A stretch of 59,269 bases of DNA from an uncultured Eubacteriales bacterium (GTDB lineage Bacteria; Bacillota; Clostridia; Lachnospirales; Lachnospiraceae), in NCBI GenBank assembly GCA_900317515.1, contig ONHA01000016.1:1-59269 (forward strand), given 5' to 3'. Below, piece after piece: positions 1 to 7,187 of this stretch. Below the pieces are notes generated by a model. That model was not told the origin of the DNA and ran no database searches. It saw nothing but the letters and a program-made list of their open reading frames with translations. How positions within the stretch are numbered: position 1 is the stretch's first letter; the number at the start of each line of letters is the position of its first letter. Position numbers and translations under genes: made by a program.

Positions 1-482
1 TACTCTTGCACGCCTCGGCGGTCGAATATGAGGGGAAGGCGGTGATCTTTACCGCACCGTCCGGCACCGGCAAGACGACGCAGGCGGAGCTCTGGGAGAC
101 GTACGCCGGTGCAAAAATACTGAATGGCGATAAAGTGTTTCTGCGGCTCAAGGATGGAAAAGCGATGGCCTGGGGCTCCCCCTGGTCCGGATCATCCCCC
201 TACCGGGTGAATGCATGCGCAGAGAGCGCAGCGATTGTGGTACTCTCGCAGGCCCCGGTCAATCAATTGTCCCGCCTTCCGGTCTTTGCGGCTCTCGGGG
301 AGTTTACGCCGAATGCATTTCTGCCGGTCTGGGAGAAGACGGTGCTCGGAAACGGAATGGCAGTTCTTGACCGGGTGCTTTCGACCGTTCCGGTCTATCA
401 TCTGGCAGCAAGGAAGGATGAGGAGGCGGTTAGGCTCGTAAAAGAGGCGGTTTTCGGGCCGGTTAAGAGGGAGAAGTCATAA
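1..482 (+). CDS. HPr-kinase-like P-loop protein (5' end outside window)
   Basis: The frame is open from the window edge to the TAA at 480-482, so the N-terminus is missing. The TTG at position 6 is probably an internal Leu. The visible sequence begins LHASAVEYEGKAVIFTAPSG and carries the Walker A motif APSGTGKTT, an arrangement typical of the C-terminal kinase domain of HPr kinase/phosphorylase and its small relatives. The classical HprK N-terminal domain cannot be judged. Short HPrK-like proteins are known next to PqqD-like proteins, nucleotidyltransferases and ABC exporters in peptide (RiPP) gene clusters, for example lasso peptide loci where one phosphorylates the precursor. An ABC exporter follows 20 bp downstream, which fits. 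The substrate is unknown; the role in RiPP modification is inference. Confidence 0.7.
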   Translation, partial: LLHASAVEYEGKAVIFTAPSGTGKTTQAELWETYAGAKILNGDKVFLRLKDGKAMAWGSPWSGSSPYRVNACAESAAIVVLSQAPVNQLSRLPVFAALGEFTPNAFLPVWEKTVLGNGMAVLDRVLSTVPVYHLAARKDEEAVRLVKEAVFGPVKREKS

Positions 483-502
483 GCGAAGGAGAGGCAGTTA
501 TT

Positions 503-2212
503 TTGGAAAAAAAGCCGAAAAAGATCGTCAAATCTGAATTTTTAAATGAGCTGGTCGGGAAGGTGCAGGACGGAACATTTTCCGAGATCCTGGACGACTG
601 GAAATGGATCTTCACTTACAGCGCCCGCTACAAGTGGGCGATCGTGTTCTACGTGGTGCTGGGCATTTTCAGCACGACCATGGGACTTGTCAGCGCGGTT
701 GTTAGCAAGTACCTGATCGATATCGTGACGGGTTACCAGACGGATAAACTCTGGCTGCTGGCGTTTCTGATGGTTGGGAGCACTGCATTTTCCCTGATCA
801 CGGGGAGCCTTATCAGCCGCATCTCGGCCAAGATTTCAGCGAGGATATACAACGACATTCAGTCGGACATCTTCGACAAGGTGATCGACGCGGACTGGCT
901 GGCGCTCAGCAAGTATCCGAACGGAGATATCCTGAACCGTTTCAACGGTGATATCACCGCGGTGGGCAACAATGCGGTGAGCTGGCTCCCGACGATCATC
1001 ATTGCAGTCTACAATTTTGTCGCCACGTTTATCGTTCTGTGGCACTATGACCCGGTGATGGCGCTCATCGCGTTCGTGAGTGCGCCGTTTATGCTGCTGG
1101 CATCCAAGTTCGTGGTCCGCAAGCAGCGGGAGTACGGAAAGAAGACCCGGGAGGTTGTGAGCCGGACGATGAGCTTTGAGGTGGAGACGTTCTACAACAT
1201 CGACACGATCAAATCCTTCGGGATCATGAGGCAGTACAGTCAGAAAATGAAAGACCGCCTCAAAGAGTACATGGAAGTCTCGCTGGATTACAACAAGTTC
1301 ACGATCTTTACGAATATTTTCATGTCGGTTCTCGGGATGCTGGTGCAGATGCTTGCATTTTTCTACTGCCTGTACATGCTCTGGCACCATCGGATCACTT
1401 ACGGGACGATGACGCTTTTCCTGCAGCAGCGGGGAGCCCTCTCGGGAGCTTTCAAAAATGTCGTCGCCATCATCCCGAACTTCCTGTCCAGCTCGGTCTC
1501 TGCGCATCGCATCCGGGAGCTGGTCGAGCTGCCGCGTGAGGTCCATGTGCCGGAGAGCTCTGAGATGGACAAATATATCGACCGGGGCTTTACCGTCAGG
1601 ATGGAGGATGTGAATTTCTCCTATGTGGAGGGCAAGCAGGTTATGTCTTTCAGTGCGAAGCCGGGAGAGATTGTCGCGCTTGTCGGTCCGTCCGGTGAGG
1701 GAAAGACAACCATGATCCGGCTGATCCTGGGGCTCATCAGGCCGGAGGCCGGCAAGGTGCTGGTCAGTGCCGGTGAGAACGCTAGCGTGGAGGCGAACGC
1801 GGAATCGAGGCACTTGTTTGCGTATGTGCCGCAGGGAAATACGATCATTTCCGGTACGATCGCGGATAATCTGCGCATGGTCAAAGAGGATGCCACCGAC
1901 GAGGAGATCGTCGAGGCTCTCAAGACCGCCTGTGCCTGGGATTTCGTCGCGAAGATGGATGGCGGCATCAATGCCTCTGTCGGTGAGCGCGGGCGCGGCC
2001 TCTCGGAGGGCCAGGGACAGCGTGTGGCAATTGCGCGGGCAATCCTCCGGGATGCACCGATCCTGCTGCTCGATGAGGCGACGAGCGCGCTTGACGTCAC
2101 GACGGAGCGGAATGTTCTCCGCAACATCATCAAAAATCACCCGAATAAGACCTGCATCGTGACGACTCACAGACCCTCCGTCTTAAATACCGGGTCATGG
2201 AGACACAGGTGA
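503..2212 (+). CDS. ABC exporter (fused permease and ATPase), C-terminus frameshifted
   Basis: The start is TTG at 503, preceded by AAGGAGAGG. The protein has an ABC_membrane-type transmembrane domain (about residues 40-330) and a nucleotide-binding domain with Walker A GPSGEGKTT (near 395), an LSEGQ signature in place of LSGGQ, Walker B LLLLDEATSALD and the H-loop of TTHRP. The annotated frame ends abruptly just after the H-loop with the unlikely tail NTGSWRHR. A shift at about 2182 opens a second frame to TAA at 2257-2259 that reads YRVMETQVTELDEETSAKM, a normal-looking exporter tail. A small deletion of one or about sixteen bases would explain this. Catalytic motifs are intact, so the protein may still work. 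The neighbours, an HPrK-like protein and VanZ, suggest export of a modified peptide, but the substrate is not shown. Confidence 0.85.
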   Translation: MEKKPKKIVKSEFLNELVGKVQDGTFSEILDDWKWIFTYSARYKWAIVFYVVLGIFSTTMGLVSAVVSKYLIDIVTGYQTDKLWLLAFLMVGSTAFSLITGSLISRISAKISARIYNDIQSDIFDKVIDADWLALSKYPNGDILNRFNGDITAVGNNAVSWLPTIIIAVYNFVATFIVLWHYDPVMALIAFVSAPFMLLASKFVVRKQREYGKKTREVVSRTMSFEVETFYNIDTIKSFGIMRQYSQKMKDRLKEYMEVSLDYNKFTIFTNIFMSVLGMLVQMLAFFYCLYMLWHHRITYGTMTLFLQQRGALSGAFKNVVAIIPNFLSSSVSAHRIRELVELPREVHVPESSEMDKYIDRGFTVRMEDVNFSYVEGKQVMSFSAKPGEIVALVGPSGEGKTTMIRLILGLIRPEAGKVLVSAGENASVEANAESRHLFAYVPQGNTIISGTIADNLRMVKEDATDEEIVEALKTACAWDFVAKMDGGINASVGERGRGLSEGQGQRVAIARAILRDAPILLLDEATSALDVTTERNVLRNIIKNHPNKTCIVTTHRPSVLNTGSWRHR

Positions 2213-2274
2213 CGGAGCTTGACGAGGAGACGTCGGCGAAGATGGCGATGGATTTCTAAAGCAGGAGCTAACCA

Positions 2275-2844
2275 ATGAAAATCATTATAGGGGTCATCCG
2301 TGCAATGTGCCGCTACTATTTCAGGGTCGGCCGCGCCTGGCTGCTGTTTGACTATATATCGACGGCGGCCTTTGCACTGCTGCTCCGGCAGCTTGGGAAA
2401 AGACATATAAGCCGGCCGAAGAGGATCCTTGCGGATATCTTTTTCTTCTATCTGATTACGGTTCTGACCTCGACGGTGCTCTCCCGCAGCAGCGGGACGA
2501 CAGCCTCGTACAATCTGGATCTCTTCTGGTCCTTCCGGGACATTCTGGCCGGAAGGGGCGACAGCTGGCTCACCACCATCGAGAACATAGTTCTCTTCTT
2601 GCCCTTCGGGCTGCTCCTGCCGGAGCTGCTGCCCGGGAGAGGGCGGGCGCTTGCGACGGTGCTGCTGGGGTTTGCATTTTCCCTGATGATCGAGGGAGCG
2701 CAGCTGGTGCTTAAGAGGGGGCTTTTCGAGCTGGACGATATTGTGACGAATACGATTGGTGTGGTGCTGGGGTGGCTTTTGTACGCTGCCGTGGCACGGG
2801 GAGTAAGGCTTTGGAGAAGAAGACGGCCTGGTAAGGCTGAGTAA
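2275..2844 (+). CDS. VanZ-like membrane protein
   Basis: This is a 189-residue integral membrane protein. It starts at ATG 2275 behind an AGGAG, 15 bp after the restored end of the ABC gene. The central stretch NIVLFLPFGLLLPEL followed by a second conserved block around ELDDIVTNTIGVVLGW is the VanZ family pattern (PF04892). Several hydrophobic helices are visible and the C-terminus is basic (RLWRRRRPGK). VanZ itself lowers teicoplanin sensitivity by an unclear mechanism. Stand-alone VanZ-like proteins are common in Firmicutes and are often found in peptide-export or cell-wall loci. No vanA/B ligase is nearby, so glycopeptide resistance should not be inferred. Confidence 0.8.
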   Translation: MKIIIGVIRAMCRYYFRVGRAWLLFDYISTAAFALLLRQLGKRHISRPKRILADIFFFYLITVLTSTVLSRSSGTTASYNLDLFWSFRDILAGRGDSWLTTIENIVLFLPFGLLLPELLPGRGRALATVLLGFAFSLMIEGAQLVLKRGLFELDDIVTNTIGVVLGWLLYAAVARGVRLWRRRRPGKAE

Positions 2845-2863
2845 TTAAGAAAACTGAAGCTTC

Positions 2864-3160
2864 TTAATCGTGAACAGCTCCTTTTAATGTGGGCTCTGCT
2901 ATCAGTCTAAGTCCGAGCTTTTGAAAGATTTTCAAGAGTGTGCTGAGGTTAGGTGTGCATTTTCCTGATTCAATTCGAGCGACAGAAGAATGCGGAAGAC
3001 CGCAGAGTTCTGCAAGATCGCGCTGGGAGAGTTTGAGATCATGACGCCGTTCGATCATAGTTCCAACAATCTGGGAGATTGCCTCGACCTCATCGAGGTC
3101 TTTGGCAAGGTCAGAATTGGTTTTTCTGATATGATTTTTGTAGTCGGACCAGTTTGGCAT
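2864..3160 (-). CDS. HigA-type antitoxin, XRE-family HTH protein
   Basis: The product has 98 residues. Residues 40-95 form a Cro/C1-type helix-turn-helix: LSQRDLAELCGLPHSSVARIESGK, then TPNLSTLLKIFQKLGL. The gene starts 6 bp after the stop of the upstream toxin gene, so the two are co-transcribed. In this family the antitoxin binds and neutralises the RelE/HigB-like toxin and represses the shared promoter. The DNA is visibly richer in A+T than the surrounding genes, consistent with acquisition by transfer. Confidence 0.85.
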   Translation of the reverse strand: MPNWSDYKNHIRKTNSDLAKDLDEVEAISQIVGTMIERRHDLKLSQRDLAELCGLPHSSVARIESGKCTPNLSTLLKIFQKLGLRLIAEPTLKGAVHD

Positions 3161-3166
3161 AACGGT

Positions 3167-3526
3167 TCACCCCTTTCTGGAAAGCCAATCGTCACGTTCG
3201 GCTTTTGCTTTTTGTAATTCGCGACGAGGTGTCTTCTGCGTTTTCTTGCGGAACAAATGCAGAAGGACATAAGTATCAGCCGCGTGGTAGAAAAATAATA
3301 TCCTGTTATTACCCGGGCGCAGCTCCCAAATATCTTCCTCCAGATGCTTGGTGATATTTTCGCCTAAGCGAGTACCGTGATCCTCAAGCAACTGTATATA
3401 CTGAGAGATTTGTTTGTGCTGAATCCGAGCATCTTTACTTGTCAGAGCCTTTTTCTGCAAATTATCAAGAAAATCCCATAGTTCCGAGACACCATCTGCG
3501 TTTGCATAGAACTCAATATTGAACAT
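3167..3526 (-). CDS. HigB-type toxin, RelE/Gp49-like mRNA interferase
   Basis: The product has 119 residues, with an ATG at 3526-3524 and AAAAGGAG just upstream. Features are FNIEFYANADGVSELWDFLDNL at the start, then DIWELRPGNNRILFFYHAADTYVLLHLFRKKTQKTP, matching the phage-derived Gp49-like/HigB family (PF05973). The C-terminal basic stretch contains the Lys/Arg residues usual for ribosome-dependent mRNA cleavage. The toxin gene precedes the antitoxin gene, the order typical of higBA and unlike relBE. Activity has not been shown. Confidence 0.83.
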   Translation of the reverse strand: MFNIEFYANADGVSELWDFLDNLQKKALTSKDARIQHKQISQYIQLLEDHGTRLGENITKHLEEDIWELRPGNNRILFFYHAADTYVLLHLFRKKTQKTPRRELQKAKAERDDWLSRKG

Positions 3527-3556
3527 GAAGTTCTCCTTTTGTTCACGCTCGATATA

Positions 3557-3585
3557 ATGATAGCATGAATGCGTTCAAGAGTCAA
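3557..3585 (-). promoter_or_regulatory. Sigma-A-type promoter of the toxin-antitoxin operon
   Basis: Read on the minus strand, the -35 box is TTGACT (3585-3580), followed by a 17-nt spacer and TATCAT (3562-3557). A TGC just upstream of the -10 box adds an extended -10 signal. It lies about 30 bp upstream of the toxin ATG. Confidence 0.65.
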
Positions 3586-3642
3586 TCACCGTTATCCTTG
3601 ACAGGTGAAGGTCAATTTTGCAAATAGACCTTTCGGAGAAAA

Positions 3643-4245
3643 TTAAAGCTTCGCCAGGTACTTTGGCTGGTCAGCAACAGGAATCCGCAGTAGCTCCATC
3701 GCCTGCTGGGCGGTATACTTCAAACCGCCCATAACATTTCGGATGCTCTCGAGGCGGGTGGATTCAATGCCTTCCACACGTCCTTCCGAGCGTCCCTCCT
3801 CTTTCGATTCCTTTCTCATGTCGTCAATCGCTTTGCACATATCTACTTTTTCCTCCCTGGTGTCAAATTTGAGTCTGGAACCGGTGATCGTGTTGATGAG
3901 GCTGGCCGTCTCGGAGTCCACACTCCTGAAACGGTCGTTCTCGTGCATGATCTTGTCCAGCTTCTCTTTGTCTTTCTGGTTTTTAATATACTCGAGCAGC
4001 GGCCCGACATCTGTCCGGAACTTACCAAAATCCTCCTTCGGTATCCGGTTAGGAGCCAGCAGGTTGATCCTGTAATCCGGGACAAATGAAAGGAGCTGCG
4101 CCTCCGTATCGTCAAACATCTCCCGCAGATGCGTCGGGCCGTCCCACTCCGTATCCTTGAGGAAGAGCACCAGCGTGACGATCGGGACGAGGCGGTCCTC
4201 CTTGCGGAACCCGGAGAGGAACTCTCCGGGGGTTAACGGAGCCCA
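3643..4245 (-). pseudogene. Remnant of PD-(D/E)XK (Rpn/PDDEXK_2) transposase-nuclease
   Basis: The open frame runs from just after an in-frame TAA (4248-4246) to 3643. The GTG at 4170 is one possible start, but recognisable family sequence continues upstream of it: GEFLSGFRKEDRLVPIVTLV, then LKDTEWDGP. The C-terminal part has the charged linker EGRSEGRVEGIES that is common in this family. The N-terminal nuclease core that normally precedes the LSGF.K.DRL.P block is absent, so this is a 5'-truncated relic. The family comprises mobile recombination-promoting nucleases abundant in Clostridia. It lies beside the toxin-antitoxin pair in the same A+T-richer patch. Confidence 0.75.
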
Positions 4246-4376
4246 TTATAACACCGAAAAAATGAAAAAAGTTTCCCTCAGACGGGTAAAATGAAGAAAA
4301 TAGAAAATTTTTTTGGGCTGCGATATTTGATACGATTTTCCGAGAACCGTCCCGCCGTCCGCCCGGACGTAAGCCC

Positions 4377-4405
4377 TTGACAATCCCTCAACTCTGCTAT
4401 TTAAT
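4377..4405 (+). promoter_or_regulatory. Promoter of the export locus
   Basis: There is a perfect -35 TTGACA (4377-4382), a 17-nt spacer and a -10 TTTAAT (4400-4405). Transcription would start near 4412, about 90 bp before the GTG of the HlyD-like gene. The stretch 4246-4376 upstream is A-rich and holds no gene that I can see. Confidence 0.7.
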
Positions 4406-4504
4406 TAACCTAGATTATTATGCTTTTTAACTCCCCGCCCGGTGAAAACCGCCCCGGGGCTTTTAGTGTTACTGGAAATCCATAAGAAAGATTCGGAGGT
4501 CACC

Positions 4505-4987
4505 GTGGAAGAAAAGAAAGGAAGCCTCTTTCGAGAGAAAAACTTAAAAGCAATCGAATCGCCGGAAGCGCTGAACGACTACCTCGAGGTCACCTCCCCG
4601 GGGGTGTGGATCGTGCTCGCGGCGGTGATCGCATTTCTTGCGGGCGCCCTGTGCTGGGGCTTATGGGGGACCATCGACTCGACGGTAAGCGCCGCCGTGG
4701 TCTCCGAGGCGGGAGAGAGCTTCTGTCTCGTGCCCCAGGAGGCACTCGAGGCTGTCATCCACAACCCCACGGTCTCGGTCAAAGGGACAGCCTATGAGAT
4801 GAAGCCGGAGACGCTCGTGCCGGAGACGGTCTCCGAGGAGACCAACGTCTACTGGGTCCTGGCGGGCGACCTTGCCTACGGGGACATTGTCTACCGGATC
4901 CCGCTCGATGAGACGCCTGACGACGGTGTGTACACCGGAACCATCGTGACGGAGAAGATCTCGCCGGCCGCGCTGCTCTTTAACTGA
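4505..4987 (+). CDS. Short NHLM-type HlyD-like secretion protein
   Basis: I choose the GTG at 4505 because GGAGGT (4495-4500) sits immediately upstream; an earlier GTG at 4442 has no such site. The 160-residue product contains IESPEALNDYLEVTSPGVW, a single membrane helix (about residues 33-55) and GLWGTIDSTVSA, which resemble the N-terminal anchor of the NHLM bacteriocin-system HlyD protein (TIGR03794). Full-length relatives have about 250-420 residues with a long coiled coil; here the helical hairpin is missing and only a short beta-rich periplasm-side domain follows. It ends 11 bp before the C39 ABC gene. It probably acts as an accessory subunit of the exporters, fitting a single-membrane cell. 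This is inference from position and the N-terminal match. Confidence 0.65.
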   Translation: MEEKKGSLFREKNLKAIESPEALNDYLEVTSPGVWIVLAAVIAFLAGALCWGLWGTIDSTVSAAVVSEAGESFCLVPQEALEAVIHNPTVSVKGTAYEMKPETLVPETVSEETNVYWVLAGDLAYGDIVYRIPLDETPDDGVYTGTIVTEKISPAALLFN

Positions 4988-4998
4988 CGGGAGGACTT

Positions 4999-7176
4999 AT
5001 GGGAAATAAGAACAGGATCCCGCAGCCGATCACAAAAGGGGTCGCGAACGTGCCGGTCGTCATGCAGCTCGAGGCGCTCGAGTGCGGGGCGGCATCGCTC
5101 GCGATGATCATGCACTACTATAGAAAATGGATCCCGCTCGAGCAGACAAGAGTCGACTGCGGCGTCTCCCGCGACGGGTCCTCGGCGAAAAATATCCTCA
5201 TCGCCGCGAGAAGCTACGGGATGAAGGCCCAGGGCTGGCGGCTGGAGCCGGAAGCACTGCTTGAGGAGGGACCGTTCCCGTGCATTTTGCACTGGGGATT
5301 TAATCACTTTGTGGTCCTGTGCGGTTTTAAGGGAAAGAAGGCGGTCATCAATGACCCGGCGAGAGGCCGGGTCGAGGTGCCGTGGGAGGAATTCGACCGG
5401 GAATTCACGGGCATCTGCCTGACATTTGAGCCGGAAGAAGGGTTTGAACCTGAGGGAGAGAGGCGGTCTGCATTTTCCTATGCGAGGGAGAAACTTAAGG
5501 GGACGCGGACGGCGATCATCTTCGTCGTGCTCACGACCACGATCTCCTCGATGATGGGGCTCATGAGCCCGGTGTTCAGCCGGATCTTCCTCGACCGGCT
5601 GCTCACGGGGAAGAATCCGGAGTGGCTGCTGCCGTTTACGGGGGCGATGGCTGCATTTTCAGCGGTGAATATCATCGTCATGTGGATCGCGGCGATCTAC
5701 AGCGTGCGGATCCAGGGAAAAATGGCCGCAATCGGAAGCACTTCCTACCTCTACAAGGTACTGAGGCTCCCGATGCAGTTCTTCGACCAGCGGCTTACGG
5801 CGGATATCGCGGACCGGCAGGCGGCGAACGCCTCGATTGCGGGGACTCTGGTCAACACATTTGCGCCGCTCATCCTGAACGCGCTCATGATGGTGTTCTA
5901 TCTCGTCGTGATGCTGCGCTACAGCGTTCTGCTCACCGCCATCGGCGTAGGGGCGATCCTCATCAATATGGCGGTGTCGAAGATCATCTCCGACAAGAGG
6001 GTCAACATCACCCGTGTCGAGATGCGCGACATGGCGAAGCTGTCCGCGACGGCGGCCTCGGGCATCCGGATGATCGAGACGATCAAGTCGAGCGGGGCCG
6101 AAAAGGGCTATTTTGGACGCTGGGCCGGCTTCCAGGCCAGCGTAAACCGGCAGCAGGCGAAGTTTGCCCGCCTCAATATGTACCTCGGAATGGTTCCGAC
6201 ACTGATTTCCCAGACCGCGAACCTTGCGGTTCTGGGGCTGGGCGTCCTGCTCGTGCTCGACGGACGGTTTACCGTCGGCATGGTGATGGCCTTCCAGGGG
6301 TTTCTCTCGTCCTTTATGGCGCCGGCCGGGTCGCTGATCGCGGCGGGCCAGTCCATCCAGGAGATGACGACCCAGATGGAGCGGGTGGAGGACGTGATGA
6401 GCTACAGGACGGATGACGCGTTCATTCCGAGGGAGAAGGCGGATGAATATAGGAAGCTCACCGGGGCAATCGAGATGAAGGATGTCTCGTTTGGTTACTC
6501 GCGCCTTGGCGAACCGCTCATTGAGCATTTCAATATGACGGTGAAGCCGGGCCAGAAGGTCGCATTTGTCGGCCGGTCCGGGTGCGGAAAATCGACGCTC
6601 GCAAAGCTTCTCTCCGGGCTCTATCAGCCCTGGAGCGGCGAGATCCTCTATGACGGGGTGCCGATCCTTAAGATCGACCGGAACGTGTTCACGGGCTCGG
6701 TCTCGGTTATCGACCAGGATATCACGCTGTTCGAGGACACGGTTGCGGCCAATATCAGGATGTGGGACAACTCGATCGAGGATTTCGAGGTGATCATGGC
6801 GGCGCGCGACGCGGGCATCCATGAGGACATCGTGCAGCGCGACGGCAGCTACGGCCACATGGTGCGTGAGGGCGGCAAGGATTTCTCCGGCGGCCAGCGC
6901 CAGAGGCTTGAGATCGCGAGGGCCCTGGCACAGGATCCGACGATCTGCATTCTCGATGAGGCGACTTCGGCGCTGGACGCAAAGACCGAGTACAAGGTCG
7001 TAAACGCGATCGCCGCCCGCGGCATCACCTGCATCATCATCGCCCACAGGCTCTCGACGATCCGGGACTGCGATGAGATCATCGTGATGGACCACGGCAA
7101 GGTCGTCGAGCGCGGCACCCATGAGGAGCTCTATGCACTGGGCGGCGCCTATACAAGGCTGGTCACAAATGAGTAA
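4999..7176 (+). CDS. NHLM-type peptidase-containing ABC exporter (C39 peptidase, permease, ATPase)
   Basis: The 725-residue protein has three parts. Residues 15-150 form a C39 cysteine peptidase with Cys29 (LECGAASLAMI), His103 (NHFVVL) and Asp119 (NDPARG), the full catalytic set. Residues about 165-440 are an ABC exporter membrane domain. The ATPase at about 480-725 has Walker A GRSGCGKST (near 525), signature FSGGQRQRLEIARAL, Walker B CILDEATSALD and H-loop AHRLSTI. Such proteins cut leader peptides after a double-glycine-type site while exporting the core peptide. The match is to the NHLM bacteriocin export permease/ATPase family (TIGR03796). It sits between the HlyD-like gene and a second NHLM ABC gene, the usual order. 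No precursor gene is visible nearby. Confidence 0.9.
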   Translation: MGNKNRIPQPITKGVANVPVVMQLEALECGAASLAMIMHYYRKWIPLEQTRVDCGVSRDGSSAKNILIAARSYGMKAQGWRLEPEALLEEGPFPCILHWGFNHFVVLCGFKGKKAVINDPARGRVEVPWEEFDREFTGICLTFEPEEGFEPEGERRSAFSYAREKLKGTRTAIIFVVLTTTISSMMGLMSPVFSRIFLDRLLTGKNPEWLLPFTGAMAAFSAVNIIVMWIAAIYSVRIQGKMAAIGSTSYLYKVLRLPMQFFDQRLTADIADRQAANASIAGTLVNTFAPLILNALMMVFYLVVMLRYSVLLTAIGVGAILINMAVSKIISDKRVNITRVEMRDMAKLSATAASGIRMIETIKSSGAEKGYFGRWAGFQASVNRQQAKFARLNMYLGMVPTLISQTANLAVLGLGVLLVLDGRFTVGMVMAFQGFLSSFMAPAGSLIAAGQSIQEMTTQMERVEDVMSYRTDDAFIPREKADEYRKLTGAIEMKDVSFGYSRLGEPLIEHFNMTVKPGQKVAFVGRSGCGKSTLAKLLSGLYQPWSGEILYDGVPILKIDRNVFTGSVSVIDQDITLFEDTVAANIRMWDNSIEDFEVIMAARDAGIHEDIVQRDGSYGHMVREGGKDFSGGQRQRLEIARALAQDPTICILDEATSALDAKTEYKVVNAIAARGITCIIIAHRLSTIRDCDEIIVMDHGKVVERGTHEELYALGGAYTRLVTNE

Positions 7177-7187
7177 GGGGGCGCGTC

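Noticed and set aside
6-8. TTG at position 6 as a genuine start of the HPrK-like gene
   Set aside because: The frame is open to the window edge, the conserved LHASAV block includes this Leu, and no ribosome-binding site can be seen.
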